DNA of 64,000 nucleotides from Marinobacter psychrophilus (GTDB lineage Bacteria; Pseudomonadota; Gammaproteobacteria; Pseudomonadales; Oleiphilaceae). Shown here in pieces: positions 28,609 to 37,631 of this stretch. Position 1 is the stretch's first letter; every line of letters starts with the position of its first letter. The notes under the pieces were generated by a model that did not search any database, was not told where the DNA came from, and saw only the letters and a program-made list of their open reading frames with translations. The position numbers were made by a program, and so were the translations under genes. Location of the stretch: contig NZ_CP011494.1 in the NCBI RefSeq assembly GCF_001043175.1, forward strand, positions 3,410,001 through 3,474,000, in the 5' to 3' direction.

Positions 28609-29916
28609 ATGGATGTACCAATGCAAAAAGTCGGAAAACTGGACCGGATGGAAACTGCCAGCGTGGACGAACTTCGCCACGAACAACTGCAGCGCCTGCG
28701 ATGGAGCGTTTGGCACGCCTACACTAACGTGCCTCATTACCGCAATGCGTTTGATTCTATTGGCTTGAAGCCGATGGACATCAAAAGCTTGGACGACATC
28801 GTCAGAATTCCGTTCACGGGAAAAGAGGATCTGCGGAATAACTATCCGTTCAAGATGTTCGCAGTACCTATGAAAAAAGTCGTCCGGGTACACGCCTCTA
28901 GCGGTACCACCGGCAAACCCACAGTTGTGGGCTATACCCAAAGCGACATTGAAACCTGGGCCGACATAGTGGCCCGTTCCATTCGCGCCGGTGGCGGCCG
29001 CGCCGGCGACAAGATTCACATTGCCTACGGCTACGGCCTGTTCACAGGCGGCTTGGGTGCCCACTACGGCGCCGAGCGCCTGGGCTGCACCGTTATTCCC
29101 ATGTCGAGTGGACAAACCGAGAAACAAGTTCAGCTGATCAAAGACTTTGAGCCTGACATCATTATGGTCACGCCTTCTTATATGCTGAACATCGCCGACG
29201 AAATTGACCGCCAGGGCATTGACCCCAAAAAGCTGCCACTGCGACTGGGCATTTTCGGTGCCGAGCCCTGGACCAACGAAATGCGCACAGAATTGGAAGA
29301 CCGCCTGGGTATTCAAGCTCTGGATATCTACGGCCTGTCTGAAGTGATGGGCCCGGGTGTGGGTATGGAATGCCTGGAAACCAAAGACGGCCCCACCATC
29401 TGGGAAGACCATTTCTACCCGGAAATTGTTAACCCAGAAACCGGCGACGTGTTGCCCGACGGCGAATACGGCGAACTTGTGTTCACTTCACTCACCAAAG
29501 TGGCCATGCCGGTACTTCGCTACCGCACCCGCGACCTTACTCGCCTGCTCCCCGGCACTGCGCGTCCCATGCGCCGCATTGACAAAATAACTGGCCGCAG
29601 CGACGACATGCTGATTATCCGCGGGGTTAACGTATTCCCCAGCCAGATTGAAGAGCAGGTGTTGAAATGCCGCGCTCTATCGCCGCATTACGAAATCGAG
29701 GTGTACAAAAAAGGCAACCTGGACTGCGTGGATATTCGGGTAGAACTGAGAGTTGGCGCAGAAGGCGAAAACGTCAAAGAACATACGGCCAAAGAACTGG
29801 CGCATCACATCAAATCGTATGTTGGTATCAACACCAAAATAGACGTGCAGGATGCAGGAAGTATCAACCGCTCGGAAGGCAAAGCAAAGCGCGTATTCGA
29901 CCGACGTAAAGACTGA
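28609..29916 (+). CDS. paaK: phenylacetate-CoA ligase
   Basis: AMP-forming ligase that activates phenylacetate with CoA and ATP, trapping it in the cell. 435 residues; P-loop SSGTTGKPT at 97-105, YGLSE motif (about 238-242), TDD-like aspartate region YRTRDLTRL, and the C-terminal lid with NRSEGKAKRV. Length matches PaaK. The 89-bp gap from paaJ has only a small CCGGT/ACCGG hairpin (28566-28580), so it is probably in the paaF operon. Confidence 0.93.
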   Translation: MDVPMQKVGKLDRMETASVDELRHEQLQRLRWSVWHAYTNVPHYRNAFDSIGLKPMDIKSLDDIVRIPFTGKEDLRNNYPFKMFAVPMKKVVRVHASSGTTGKPTVVGYTQSDIETWADIVARSIRAGGGRAGDKIHIAYGYGLFTGGLGAHYGAERLGCTVIPMSSGQTEKQVQLIKDFEPDIIMVTPSYMLNIADEIDRQGIDPKKLPLRLGIFGAEPWTNEMRTELEDRLGIQALDIYGLSEVMGPGVGMECLETKDGPTIWEDHFYPEIVNPETGDVLPDGEYGELVFTSLTKVAMPVLRYRTRDLTRLLPGTARPMRRIDKITGRSDDMLIIRGVNVFPSQIEEQVLKCRALSPHYEIEVYKKGNLDCVDIRVELRVGAEGENVKEHTAKELAHHIKSYVGINTKIDVQDAGSINRSEGKAKRVFDRRKD

Positions 29917-30044
29917 CACGGATGATTAAGCGATGCACCGCGCTCATCATTTAAATGTTTTTGTTTATGTAACGATCCAAAAGCCAAAACTTATCGAAAA
30001 TAATTTAGTCAACAAATTCAGTAATTTAGAGATTTAAAGTGTCA

Positions 30045-30089
30045 ATATGATACGGGATAATCTAGCTTGAAATTTATCCAGTATCATAT
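30045..30089. promoter_or_regulatory. PaaX-like operator at the paaA promoter
   Basis: TGATAC (30048-30053) and GTATCA (30081-30086) are separated by exactly 27 bp. The dyad extends further: ATATGATAC plus GGATAA on the left pair with TTATCC plus GTATCATAT on the right, 15 of 16 positions per arm. It spans the paaA -35 element and part of its -10. Confidence 0.75.
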
Positions 30090-30094
30090 AGTAT
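30067..30094 (+). promoter_or_regulatory. paaA promoter (-35/-10)
   Basis: TTGAAA (30067-30072), 16-bp spacer, TAGTAT (30089-30094); start about 72 nt before the paaA ATG. It lies in the 256-bp paaK-paaA gap, which otherwise shows no gene. This separates the monooxygenase genes from paaFGHIJK as their own transcription unit. Confidence 0.6.
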
Positions 30095-30172
30095 GAAGAC
30101 ATAGCCCGTGGTTCGTCGCGGAGCATTGCGGTTCAACTACAACAGACCAACAAGACAGATTCGGAGAGAGTT

Positions 30173-31162
30173 ATGTACGCACAGCTCGTTGACACCGGTA
30201 CCAAGCGCCTCAAAACCCGTGAAGAGATGTCCCCCGAAGAGCGGACCTTTCAGGACAAAATAGACGCCGAAACCAAAATCGAAGCCAAAAACTGGATGCC
30301 AGACGGCTACCGGAAAACCCTGATCCGCCAGATTTCCCAGCACGCCCACTCGGAAATTGTTGGCATGCTACCAGAAGGCAACTGGGTTACCCGCGCACCT
30401 ACTTTGAAGCGCAAGCTGCAGCTGATGGCCAAAATTCAAGACGAAGCGGGCCATGGCCTTTATCTGTACAGCGCCATGGAAACCCTGGGTGCTGATCGCG
30501 ATGAAGAAATTCAGAAGCTACACGACGGCAAAGCCAAGTACTCAAGCATTTTCAATTACCCGACCCTGAACTGGGCTGATATGGGCGCCGTGGGCTGGCT
30601 TGTGGATGGCGCGGCTATCGTGAACCAGGTGGTTCTGCAGCGCACATCCTATGGCCCCTACTCCCGTGCCATGGTGCGAGTCTGTAAAGAAGAAAGCTTC
30701 CACCAGCGTCAGGGCTTCCAGATTCTGTTGGACATGATGCGTGAAGGCACCCAAGCCCAGAAAGACATGGTGCAGGATGCTATTAATCGCCTCTGGTGGC
30801 CGGCGTTAATGATGTTTGGCCCGCACGACGACGAATCCCCCAACTCGCAGCAGTCCATGGTGTGGAAGATCAAGCGCAAGAGTAACGATGAACTGCGCCA
30901 GATGTTCATTGACCAAACCATTCCACAGCTGGAGTTCCTCGGCTGCACCGCACCCGACCCAGACCTGAAGTGGAACGAAGAAACGAATCACTACGACTTC
31001 GGCGCCATTGACTGGAAAGAGTTCTACGACGTACTCAAAGGCGATGGCCCTTGTAACCGTGAACGCATTTCCACACGCCGCAAAGCGATAGACGAAGGCA
31101 CCTGGGTGCGTGAAGCCGCCGTTGCCTACGCCGCAAAACAAAAACAACGCGCAGCCGCTTAA
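30173..31162 (+). CDS. paaA: phenylacetyl-CoA epoxidase catalytic subunit
   Basis: Di-iron catalytic subunit of the multicomponent 1,2-phenylacetyl-CoA epoxidase, using O2 and electrons from PaaE. 329 residues. The two ExxH iron motifs are EAGH at 91-94 and ESFH at 174-177, within long ferritin-like helices. PAA-CoA contact region and the YAAKQ tail match the family. GGAGAG precedes the ATG. First gene of paaABCDEZ. Confidence 0.95.
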   Translation: MYAQLVDTGTKRLKTREEMSPEERTFQDKIDAETKIEAKNWMPDGYRKTLIRQISQHAHSEIVGMLPEGNWVTRAPTLKRKLQLMAKIQDEAGHGLYLYSAMETLGADRDEEIQKLHDGKAKYSSIFNYPTLNWADMGAVGWLVDGAAIVNQVVLQRTSYGPYSRAMVRVCKEESFHQRQGFQILLDMMREGTQAQKDMVQDAINRLWWPALMMFGPHDDESPNSQQSMVWKIKRKSNDELRQMFIDQTIPQLEFLGCTAPDPDLKWNEETNHYDFGAIDWKEFYDVLKGDGPCNRERISTRRKAIDEGTWVREAAVAYAAKQKQRAAA

Positions 31163-31188
31163 ACAGGCGCGTGGATAGGAGAATAATT

Positions 31189-31470
31189 ATGTCTGAATGG
31201 CGCCTTTACGAAGTTTTCGTGCGCAGCAAGCATGGCCTTAACCACAAACATGTGGGCAGCGTGCACGCTGCTGACAATGAAATGGCCATGGAAAACGCCC
31301 GTGATCTTTACACCCGCCGCAGCGAAGGGGTGAGCATATGGGTGGTTCCTTCTGACACCATTACGGCCTCTGCCTCAGACGAGAAAGAAGTCCTGTTCGA
31401 TCCGGCAGAAGACAAAGTGTATCGGCACGCGTCTTTCTACAAACTGCCAGACGAAGTCGGACACATGTGA
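31189..31470 (+). CDS. paaB: phenylacetyl-CoA epoxidase subunit B
   Basis: Small bridging subunit of the epoxidase complex, required for activity of PaaA-PaaC. From ATG 31189 (AGGAGA upstream) it has 93 residues, the normal length; an in-frame GTG at 31171 is rejected. RLYEVFVRSKHGLNHKHVGS near the N-terminus and YTRRSEGVSIWVVPS (about 43-57) are the family blocks. Confidence 0.94.
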   Translation: MSEWRLYEVFVRSKHGLNHKHVGSVHAADNEMAMENARDLYTRRSEGVSIWVVPSDTITASASDEKEVLFDPAEDKVYRHASFYKLPDEVGHM

Positions 31471-31480
31471 GGAGCGACCC

Positions 31481-32245
31481 ATGACTGAACAAAAAGCTCT
31501 GCAGGACTACCTGCTCCGCCTGGCGGATTCCGACATGATTCTAAGCCAGCGCCTTTGCGAACTGTGTGGCAAAGCCCCGGCGATAGAAGAAGAAATGGCC
31601 ATAATGAACGTCGGGCTAGACTTGGTTGGCCAAGCGCGCAACTGGTACGAGTACGCCGCCGAACTGATTGACGACGGCCGTGACGCCGACAAACTGTGCT
31701 TCCTGCGGGACGCTCTCGACTATCGCAACCTGCTGTTGGTCGAGCAGCCGAATGAAGACTACGCAGTCACCATGGCGCGCCAGTTTTTCTTCGACGTATG
31801 GCACTACTTCACTCTGAAAAGCCTGGTAAATGCCAGCGATGAGCGCATTGCTAACATCGCCGCAAAAGCCGTTAAAGAAGCCACCTATCACTTGCGCCGC
31901 TCGTCAGAGTGGGTCAAACGCATGGGCGACGGTACCGAAGAAAGCCACCACCGCATTCAGGAAGCGTTTGATCTGCTGTGGCGCTTCACCGGCGAACTGG
32001 TGACGCCAGACGAAACCGATCACGCCATGTTCAAGGCCGGCATTGGCCCGGATCCAGAGAAACTGAAGCAAGACTGGTTTGGCATGGTGCGCGAAGTCGC
32101 AGCCCAAGCCACCCTAAATACTGGCGCGGAAGACGCCTGGATGTATATGGGCGGCAAAAGCGGCGTTCACACCGAACACCTGGGGTTTATCTTGGCCGAG
32201 ATGCAGTTTTTGCCTCGCGCCTACCCGGACGCGACCACCTGGTAA
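31481..32245 (+). CDS. paaC: phenylacetyl-CoA epoxidase structural subunit C
   Basis: Ferritin-like, iron-free structural partner of PaaA. 254 residues, all-helical, with DSDMILSQRLCELCG (16-30), NVGLDLVGQARNWYEYA (about 44-60) and HLGFILAEMQFLPRAYP near the C-terminus. Starts 10 bp after paaB with GAGGAG upstream. Confidence 0.94.
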   Translation: MTEQKALQDYLLRLADSDMILSQRLCELCGKAPAIEEEMAIMNVGLDLVGQARNWYEYAAELIDDGRDADKLCFLRDALDYRNLLLVEQPNEDYAVTMARQFFFDVWHYFTLKSLVNASDERIANIAAKAVKEATYHLRRSSEWVKRMGDGTEESHHRIQEAFDLLWRFTGELVTPDETDHAMFKAGIGPDPEKLKQDWFGMVREVAAQATLNTGAEDAWMYMGGKSGVHTEHLGFILAEMQFLPRAYPDATTW

Positions 32246-32272
32246 ATCTTTTTATAAAGGGGAGCACATCCG

Positions 32273-32830
32273 GTGAATGAACGTGAGCCATCGTCTGTAG
32301 ACCTACTGATTGCCAGCGACCGGGTACCGGCCAGCGCCCACCCCGAACTGCTGACAGAAGACGCAATTTGGGCACTGCTGGATAACGTCAAAGATCCGGA
32401 AGTACCCGCCGTCAGCGTGATAGAGCTGGGGATTATTCGCGCCCTGAGTTGGAACGGCGAACATCTGAGCATTGATGTCACGCCCACCTACTCCGGTTGC
32501 CCTGCCACCGAGCTGATCGAAGAACTGATTGCCGAAGCCTTGCGCGCCGTTGGCATCCGCGATCCACACATTAATCGCGTGTTGACCCCAGCCTGGAGCA
32601 CAGACTGGATAACGGACGAGGGCCGGGAAAAACTCCGGGTATATGGCATAGCGCCGCCCCAGGGCAGTGCCAGCAAAATGAGCCTGCTGGGCGCAGATGA
32701 AGTCATTACGTGCCCGTTTTGTGACAGTAAGCACACCGAACGAGTCAGTGAATTCGGTTCTACTGCTTGCAAGGCGCTTTACCGCTGCCTCGATTGTCTG
32801 GAACCCTTCGACTATTTCAAATGCATATAG
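32273..32830 (+). CDS. paaD: phenylacetyl-CoA epoxidase assembly protein PaaD
   Basis: Probable iron-sulfur maturation factor for the epoxidase. 185 residues from a GTG at 32273 (GGGGAG upstream). An N-terminal MIP18/DUF59 domain (about 25-115) has DPEVPAVSVIELG and YSGCPATELIEE. A C-terminal zinc-ribbon-like part carries CPFC, then CxxxLYRCLDC and a final Cys. A little longer at the N-terminus than Escherichia coli PaaD (about 165). Confidence 0.93.
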   Translation: MNEREPSSVDLLIASDRVPASAHPELLTEDAIWALLDNVKDPEVPAVSVIELGIIRALSWNGEHLSIDVTPTYSGCPATELIEELIAEALRAVGIRDPHINRVLTPAWSTDWITDEGREKLRVYGIAPPQGSASKMSLLGADEVITCPFCDSKHTERVSEFGSTACKALYRCLDCLEPFDYFKCI

Positions 32831-32843
32831 AGCGGATACGACC

Positions 32844-33923
32844 ATGAATAAATTCTACTCACTGGCCCTCAAAGAGGTCAGGCCGGAAACAAGAAACGCC
32901 GTATCCCTGTGCTTTGACCTGCCCACCCACGTGGCAGAAAAATTCAAGTACAAGCAGGGCCAGCACCTAGTGGTGCGCACTAAAGTAGACGGCGAAGAAG
33001 TGCGCCGCACCTACTCCATTTGTTCCAGTGTGAATGATCAAGAACTGCGTATTGCCATCAAACGTGTACCCGGTGGCGTATTTTCCAGTTTTGCTAACGA
33101 CCTTTTGAAACCCGGATCCGTTCTGGACGTTATGCCGCCGCAGGGCCATTTCTCCGTTGAGCTGGACCCTGAGCGGAAAGGCAACTACCTGGCGGTCGCC
33201 GCTGGCAGTGGCATCACGCCTATTCTGTCCATTATTAAAACCACTCTGGAAACCGAGCCCAAGAGCGAGTTCACCTTGTTCTACGGCAACAAGGGCACCA
33301 GCAGCACCATGTTCCGTGACCAGCTGCAGGATCTAAAAAACGAATACATGACCCGTTTCAATCTGGTGTACATCTTCACCCGCGAAGAACAGGACATCGA
33401 TCTTTACAACGGCCGCATTGACTCAGACAAGTGCGACCGGTTGTTCGACCACTGGATCGACGCCAAGAACCTGACCGCTGCGTTTCTTTGCGGCCCCCAG
33501 ATGATGACCGAAACCGTGCGCGACTCACTGGCGCGCCACGGCATGGACAAATCGAACGTTCACTACGAACTCTTTACGCCTGTAGGAGGTGTGCCTAAGG
33601 CACGCAAAGACCGCGCTGAAAACAAAGTCGACCCGCAAGCAGTCAGCGTTGTCACGGTAAAAGCCGATGGCCGCTCTCTGACCTTCGACCTGGTGCGCGA
33701 TACCAAGAGCATTCTTCAGGCAGGTAACGACGAAGGCGCCGACCTGCCCTACTCGTGCCAGGCCGGCGTGTGTTCAACCTGCCGCGCCAAGGTCATTGAG
33801 GGCGAAGTGGAAATGGACCAGAACTTTGCGCTGGAGGATTACGAAGTGGCCGCGGGCTATGTGCTGTCATGCCAGTGCTACCCCGTCAGCGACAAGGTCG
33901 TTCTTGACTACGACGAAATGTAA
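32844..33923 (+). CDS. paaE: phenylacetyl-CoA epoxidase reductase
   Basis: NADPH-dependent reductase that feeds electrons to PaaA. From ATG 32844 it has 359 residues; the longer frame from 32697 overlaps paaD and is rejected. Order of domains: FAD-binding with RRTYSIC (about 55-61), NAD(P)-binding with AAGSGITPILSI (about 113-124), and a C-terminal plant-type 2Fe-2S ferredoxin with Cys in SCQAGVCSTC and the fourth Cys near LSCQC. Confidence 0.94.
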   Translation: MNKFYSLALKEVRPETRNAVSLCFDLPTHVAEKFKYKQGQHLVVRTKVDGEEVRRTYSICSSVNDQELRIAIKRVPGGVFSSFANDLLKPGSVLDVMPPQGHFSVELDPERKGNYLAVAAGSGITPILSIIKTTLETEPKSEFTLFYGNKGTSSTMFRDQLQDLKNEYMTRFNLVYIFTREEQDIDLYNGRIDSDKCDRLFDHWIDAKNLTAAFLCGPQMMTETVRDSLARHGMDKSNVHYELFTPVGGVPKARKDRAENKVDPQAVSVVTVKADGRSLTFDLVRDTKSILQAGNDEGADLPYSCQAGVCSTCRAKVIEGEVEMDQNFALEDYEVAAGYVLSCQCYPVSDKVVLDYDEM

Positions 33924-33939
33924 TCCTGGAGTTTTTTGC

Positions 33940-35985
33940 ATGTCAGTTCTTAAAAGCTTTATTGCCGGAGAATGGATTGGTGAGCGGCAGGCCAAAGCCC
34001 TGCCCAGCGCCATCAACGGCGAGATTGTGGCGCACACGCACGACGACACTCTGGACTTCAAAAAAGCCGCAGAATACGGCCGCCAAATCGGTGGCAAAAA
34101 CCTGCTGGCCATGGATTTCCAGGAGCGTGCTCTGGCGCTCAAAGCCATGGCGATGTATCTGCAGGAGCACAAGAAAGAGCTGTACGCGCTGTCTATGCAC
34201 ACCGGTTCCAGCAAAGCGGATAACGGCTTCGACATCGACGGCGGCTTTGGCACTATGTTTTCCTACGCCAGTATGGGCCGGCGCGAGCTGCCGTCCGGCA
34301 ACGTAGTGCGCGAAGGCCCAGTAACGCAGTTGGGCAAGAACAACCACTTCGCCGGCACTCACATTCTGGTGCCCCGTGGTGGTGTTGCCGTCCACATCGA
34401 CGCCTACAACTTCCCGGTGTGGGGCATGCTGGAAAAGTTTGCGCCCACCTTTTTGGCGGGCATGCCATCCATTGTTAAGCCGGCCACCTCCACTTGCTAC
34501 GTCACCGAACTGGCCGTGCGCCTGATGTACGAATCCGGTGCTTTGCCAAAGGGCAGCCTGCAGCTGATCATAGGCAGTACCGGCGACCTGTTCGAGCACC
34601 TGCAAGAGCAGGATGTGGTGACTTTTACCGGTTCGGCAAAAACCGCACGCATGTTGCGTAACCACCCGAACATCGTCCAGCGCTCGATTCCGTTCAACGC
34701 CGAAGCCGACTCGCTGAACAGCGCGGTTCTGGCCCCGGATGTCACCCCGGAACACGAAGAATTCGACCTGTTTGTTCGTGAAATCGGCCGCGAAATGACC
34801 GCTAAAGCCGGCCAGAAGTGCACCGCGATTCGCCGGATTATGGTTCCACAAAACCAAGTACAAGCCGTGTGCAACAAGCTTAAAGAACGGCTGTCGAAGA
34901 TTACCGTCGGCGACCCTTCCGTTGAAGGCGTGCGCATGGGTGCTCTGGCGTCCATAGATCAACTGGAAGACGTGAAAGCCAACATCCAGGAACTGCTGAA
35001 AACCAGCGAACTGGTGATGGGCGGAGACGGCAGTTTCAAACCCACCGGCCCAGGCACCGACAAAGGCGCGTTTATCGAACCGCATCTGTTGTTGTGCCGT
35101 AACCCGGAAAACGGTTGTGGTGCCCACGACATAGAGGCCTTCGGCCCGGTTGCCACCATTATTCCCTACGACACCCTGGACAACATGGTGGAACTGGTTG
35201 CCAAGGGCCGCGGTTCACTGGTGACCACAATCACCACTCGTGATCCTGCGATCATTGCCAAACTGGCACCGGCGCTGGCCGCCTATCACGGCCGCCTGCA
35301 CCTGCTGGACGCGGAAGCAGCAAAAGAATCCACTGGCCACGGTTCTCCCCTGCCTATGCTGAAACACGGTGGCCCGGGCCGCGCTGGTGGCGGTGAGGAA
35401 CTCGGTGGCATTCGCGCGGTGCATCACTACCTGCAGCGCACGGCTATTCAAGGCTCGCCTACCATGCTGGCAGCGGTCACCGGCGAATACGTTCGCGGTG
35501 CCAAACTGATTGAAAACGACGTGCATCCGTTCCGCCGTCATTTCGAAGACCTGCAGATTTGTGAATCGCTGCTAACACACCGCCGTACTGTCACCGAAGC
35601 AGATCTGGTGAACTTTGGCTGTTTGTCCGGCGACCACTTCTACATGCACTTTGATGAGATCGCGGCCCGCGAAAGCCAGTTCGGCAAGCGCATTGCACAC
35701 GGCTATTTTGTGCTGTCCGCTGCGGCAGGTCTGTTTGTGTACCCAGGCGAAGGCCCGGTATTGGCGAACTACGGTCTGGACACCCTGCGCTTCATTGAGC
35801 CGGTCGCGCCGGGCGATACCATTCGAGCCCGCCTGACTTGCAAGCGCAAGATTGATCAGGGCCGGATGTCACCAGATGGCCATCCACAAGGCGTGGTGGT
35901 GTGGGATGTTCAGGTCACCAATCAAGACAACGTTCTAGTTGCCAGCTACGACATTTTGACCCTGGTTGCGAAAAAGCCGGAGTAG
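33940..35985 (+). CDS. paaZ: oxepin-CoA hydrolase / 3-oxo-5,6-dehydrosuberyl-CoA semialdehyde dehydrogenase
   Basis: Bifunctional enzyme that hydrolytically opens the oxepin ring and oxidises the resulting aldehyde. From ATG 33940 (TGGAG upstream) it has 681 residues, exactly the Escherichia coli PaaZ length. The N-terminal aldehyde dehydrogenase domain (about 1-520) has [10 protein letters not shown] with the general-base Glu and the catalytic Cys in GQKCTAIRR. The C-terminal R-hydratase (MaoC) domain (about 535-681) has [10 protein letters not shown] and [10 protein letters not shown]. Last gene before a strong terminator. Confidence 0.95.
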   Translation: MSVLKSFIAGEWIGERQAKALPSAINGEIVAHTHDDTLDFKKAAEYGRQIGGKNLLAMDFQERALALKAMAMYLQEHKKELYALSMHTGSSKADNGFDIDGGFGTMFSYASMGRRELPSGNVVREGPVTQLGKNNHFAGTHILVPRGGVAVHIDAYNFPVWGMLEKFAPTFLAGMPSIVKPATSTCYVTELAVRLMYESGALPKGSLQLIIGSTGDLFEHLQEQDVVTFTGSAKTARMLRNHPNIVQRSIPFNAEADSLNSAVLAPDVTPEHEEFDLFVREIGREMTAKAGQKCTAIRRIMVPQNQVQAVCNKLKERLSKITVGDPSVEGVRMGALASIDQLEDVKANIQELLKTSELVMGGDGSFKPTGPGTDKGAFIEPHLLLCRNPENGCGAHDIEAFGPVATIIPYDTLDNMVELVAKGRGSLVTTITTRDPAIIAKLAPALAAYHGRLHLLDAEAAKESTGHGSPLPMLKHGGPGRAGGGEELGGIRAVHHYLQRTAIQGSPTMLAAVTGEYVRGAKLIENDVHPFRRHFEDLQICESLLTHRRTVTEADLVNFGCLSGDHFYMHFDEIAARESQFGKRIAHGYFVLSAAAGLFVYPGEGPVLANYGLDTLRFIEPVAPGDTIRARLTCKRKIDQGRMSPDGHPQGVVVWDVQVTNQDNVLVASYDILTLVAKKPE

Positions 35986-35998
35986 CTAGTCTGGCCAT

Positions 35999-36037
35999 AA
36001 AAAACCGCCAGCAGCGTTCAGCTCTGGCGGTTTTTTT
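35999..36037 (+). terminator. rho-independent terminator after paaZ
   Basis: ACCGCCAG-type stem: CCGCCAG (36005-36011) pairs with CTGGCGG (36024-36030), with a flanking A6 and a following T7 (36031-36037). Ends paaABCDEZ and insulates the TRAP genes. Confidence 0.9.
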
Positions 36038-36116
36038 GTATCGTTGGACGCTGAGCTTTAAACTGCACCGCTTTGATACATCCTTCCGGGTGCTTCATCA
36101 CTTGAGGAAAACTACA

Positions 36117-37112
36117 ATGAAAAAACTCACGTTGAATACACTGGTGTTTGGTCTTTCCCTGTCGTTGACCGGTACGGCTTTTGCGTCTGAATTTACCAAC
36201 ATGGATCCGATTACTCTGCGCTTGGCTCACGTGGTCAATGAACAGGATGGCTTTCATATTGCAGCCGTCAAATTTCAGGATTTAGTAGCAGAGCGAACCG
36301 AAGGTGCGGTGAACATCGAACTTTATCCGAACGCTTCGCTAGGTGACGAGCGCACTCTGCTGGAAGGTATGCAAATTGGCACCGTTGATATGGGCGTGAT
36401 CACCAACGGCCCGGTCGCTAACTTTGTCGAAGAAATGGCGGTTTTTGAGCTGCCGTTTTTGTTTCCTTCACCGCAAGCCGCTTACGATGTGCTCGACGGC
36501 CCCATTGGTCAGGAACTGCTCGACAAGCTTTCCGAGGTTAACCTAAAAGGCCTGGCCTACGCCGAACGCGGCTTTCGTAATTTGACCAACAGCGAGCGCC
36601 CGGTCAACACACCAGAAGACATGAAAGGCCTGCGTATTCGGGTAATGGAAAATCCGGTGTATGTGGACACCTTCCGCGCACTGGGTGCCAACGCCATTCC
36701 GATGGCGTGGACGGAAGCCTTGACCGCCATGCAGCAAAACACCATTGATGGACAAGAAAACCCTGCCAATGTCATTCATTCCTTTAAGCTCTACGAAACC
36801 CAGGATTACATGACCCTTTCGCGGCATACTTACGCCCCGGCCATCTTCGTGATGGGTATGCCAGTCTGGAATAAGCTTCCAGAAGCGGCACAGGCTGTGG
36901 TCCTCCAGGCCGCCCAGGAAGCTGCCGAACATGAGCGCCAGGTAAACGCCAAGATGGAATCCCAGCAACTGGCCGAACTGCGCGAAGCCGGTATGCAGAT
37001 TAACGACACCCCAGATATCAAGGCTTTTCAAGCCGCCGTAGTGCCAGTGTATGAGAAGTACGGTGAAAAGTTCGGTGATTACCTGCCACGTATTCTGGAG
37101 GCGCTCAAATAA
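36117..37112 (+). CDS. dctP: TRAP transporter periplasmic binding protein (DctP)
   Basis: A 331-residue TRAP solute receptor. Signal peptide with AFA-S cleavage near residue 23, then LRLAHVVNE, LYPNASLGDERTLLEGMQ, RGFRNLTN and the substrate-binding Arg in GLRIRVMENP (about 172). Start ATG 36117 has GAGG upstream; an in-frame extension to 35901 overlaps paaZ. The conserved Arg implies a carboxylate ligand. Its location between paaZ and the PaaX-linked transporter suggests an aromatic or organic acid, but its promoter has no proper PaaX dyad. Confidence 0.9.
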   Translation: MKKLTLNTLVFGLSLSLTGTAFASEFTNMDPITLRLAHVVNEQDGFHIAAVKFQDLVAERTEGAVNIELYPNASLGDERTLLEGMQIGTVDMGVITNGPVANFVEEMAVFELPFLFPSPQAAYDVLDGPIGQELLDKLSEVNLKGLAYAERGFRNLTNSERPVNTPEDMKGLRIRVMENPVYVDTFRALGANAIPMAWTEALTAMQQNTIDGQENPANVIHSFKLYETQDYMTLSRHTYAPAIFVMGMPVWNKLPEAAQAVVLQAAQEAAEHERQVNAKMESQQLAELREAGMQINDTPDIKAFQAAVVPVYEKYGEKFGDYLPRILEALK

Positions 37113-37631
37113 GTGACTACTAAAACTCAATCGCTGTTAAAGCCGCTAAAGCGAATTGAGCAAGGGCTGGATGCGATCATCCAGCCCTTGGTCTTTGCCG
37201 GCATGGCGGCGCTGATTGGGGTGATTACCCTGCAGATTGTCTCCCGAGTGATGTTCAGCGCGGTCGGCTGGACTGAAGAAGTCGCTCGTTTTCTGCTGGT
37301 GTGGATCACTTTTTTTGCAGGCACCCTGGCTTTTCAGCGTGGCCGGCACATCGCCGTAACATTTGCCGTAGACGCCCTGCCTGTGCGCCTGCGACAAGCC
37401 GCGCGCATTGCCGGCACCCTGGCGGTATTGGCCTTTATGGTGGCACTGGTAGTGATTGGCTATCGTTATATGCAAGTTCAGAGCTTTCAGAAATCTGCGT
37501 CCTTAAGACTCTCTATGACCTATGTCTACTCCGTGATTCCGCTCTGCGCGGCCGTGATGAGTTGGTACGCTTTCGTCGATCTGTTGGAGCTTTTAATAGA
37601 TGGCGAGCGTCGTGAGGAATCCGTTCCATGA
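37113..37631 (+). CDS. dctQ: TRAP transporter small permease (DctQ)
   Basis: A 172-residue membrane protein with four hydrophobic helices, TRAP small-subunit type; WTEEVARFLLVWITFFAG (about 53-70) is the hallmark. It begins with a GTG directly after the dctP stop and overlaps dctM by 4 bp. Confidence 0.9.
   Translation: MTTKTQSLLKPLKRIEQGLDAIIQPLVFAGMAALIGVITLQIVSRVMFSAVGWTEEVARFLLVWITFFAGTLAFQRGRHIAVTFAVDALPVRLRQAARIAGTLAVLAFMVALVVIGYRYMQVQSFQKSASLRLSMTYVYSVIPLCAAVMSWYAFVDLLELLIDGERREESVP

Noticed and set aside
28441..29412. 323-codon minus-strand frame opposite paaK and the end of paaJ
   Set aside because: Antisense reading of two certain genes; no initiation signal.
33943..35127. 394-codon minus-strand frame opposite paaZ
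   Set aside because: Shadow of the aldehyde dehydrogenase domain, with no recognisable domain of its own.
36038..36079. GTATCG and TGATAC half-sites in front of dctP, suggesting a PaaX operator
   Set aside because: The arms point outward (GTATC first, TGATAC second) and are 30 bp apart, opposite to the order and spacing of the three other sites.
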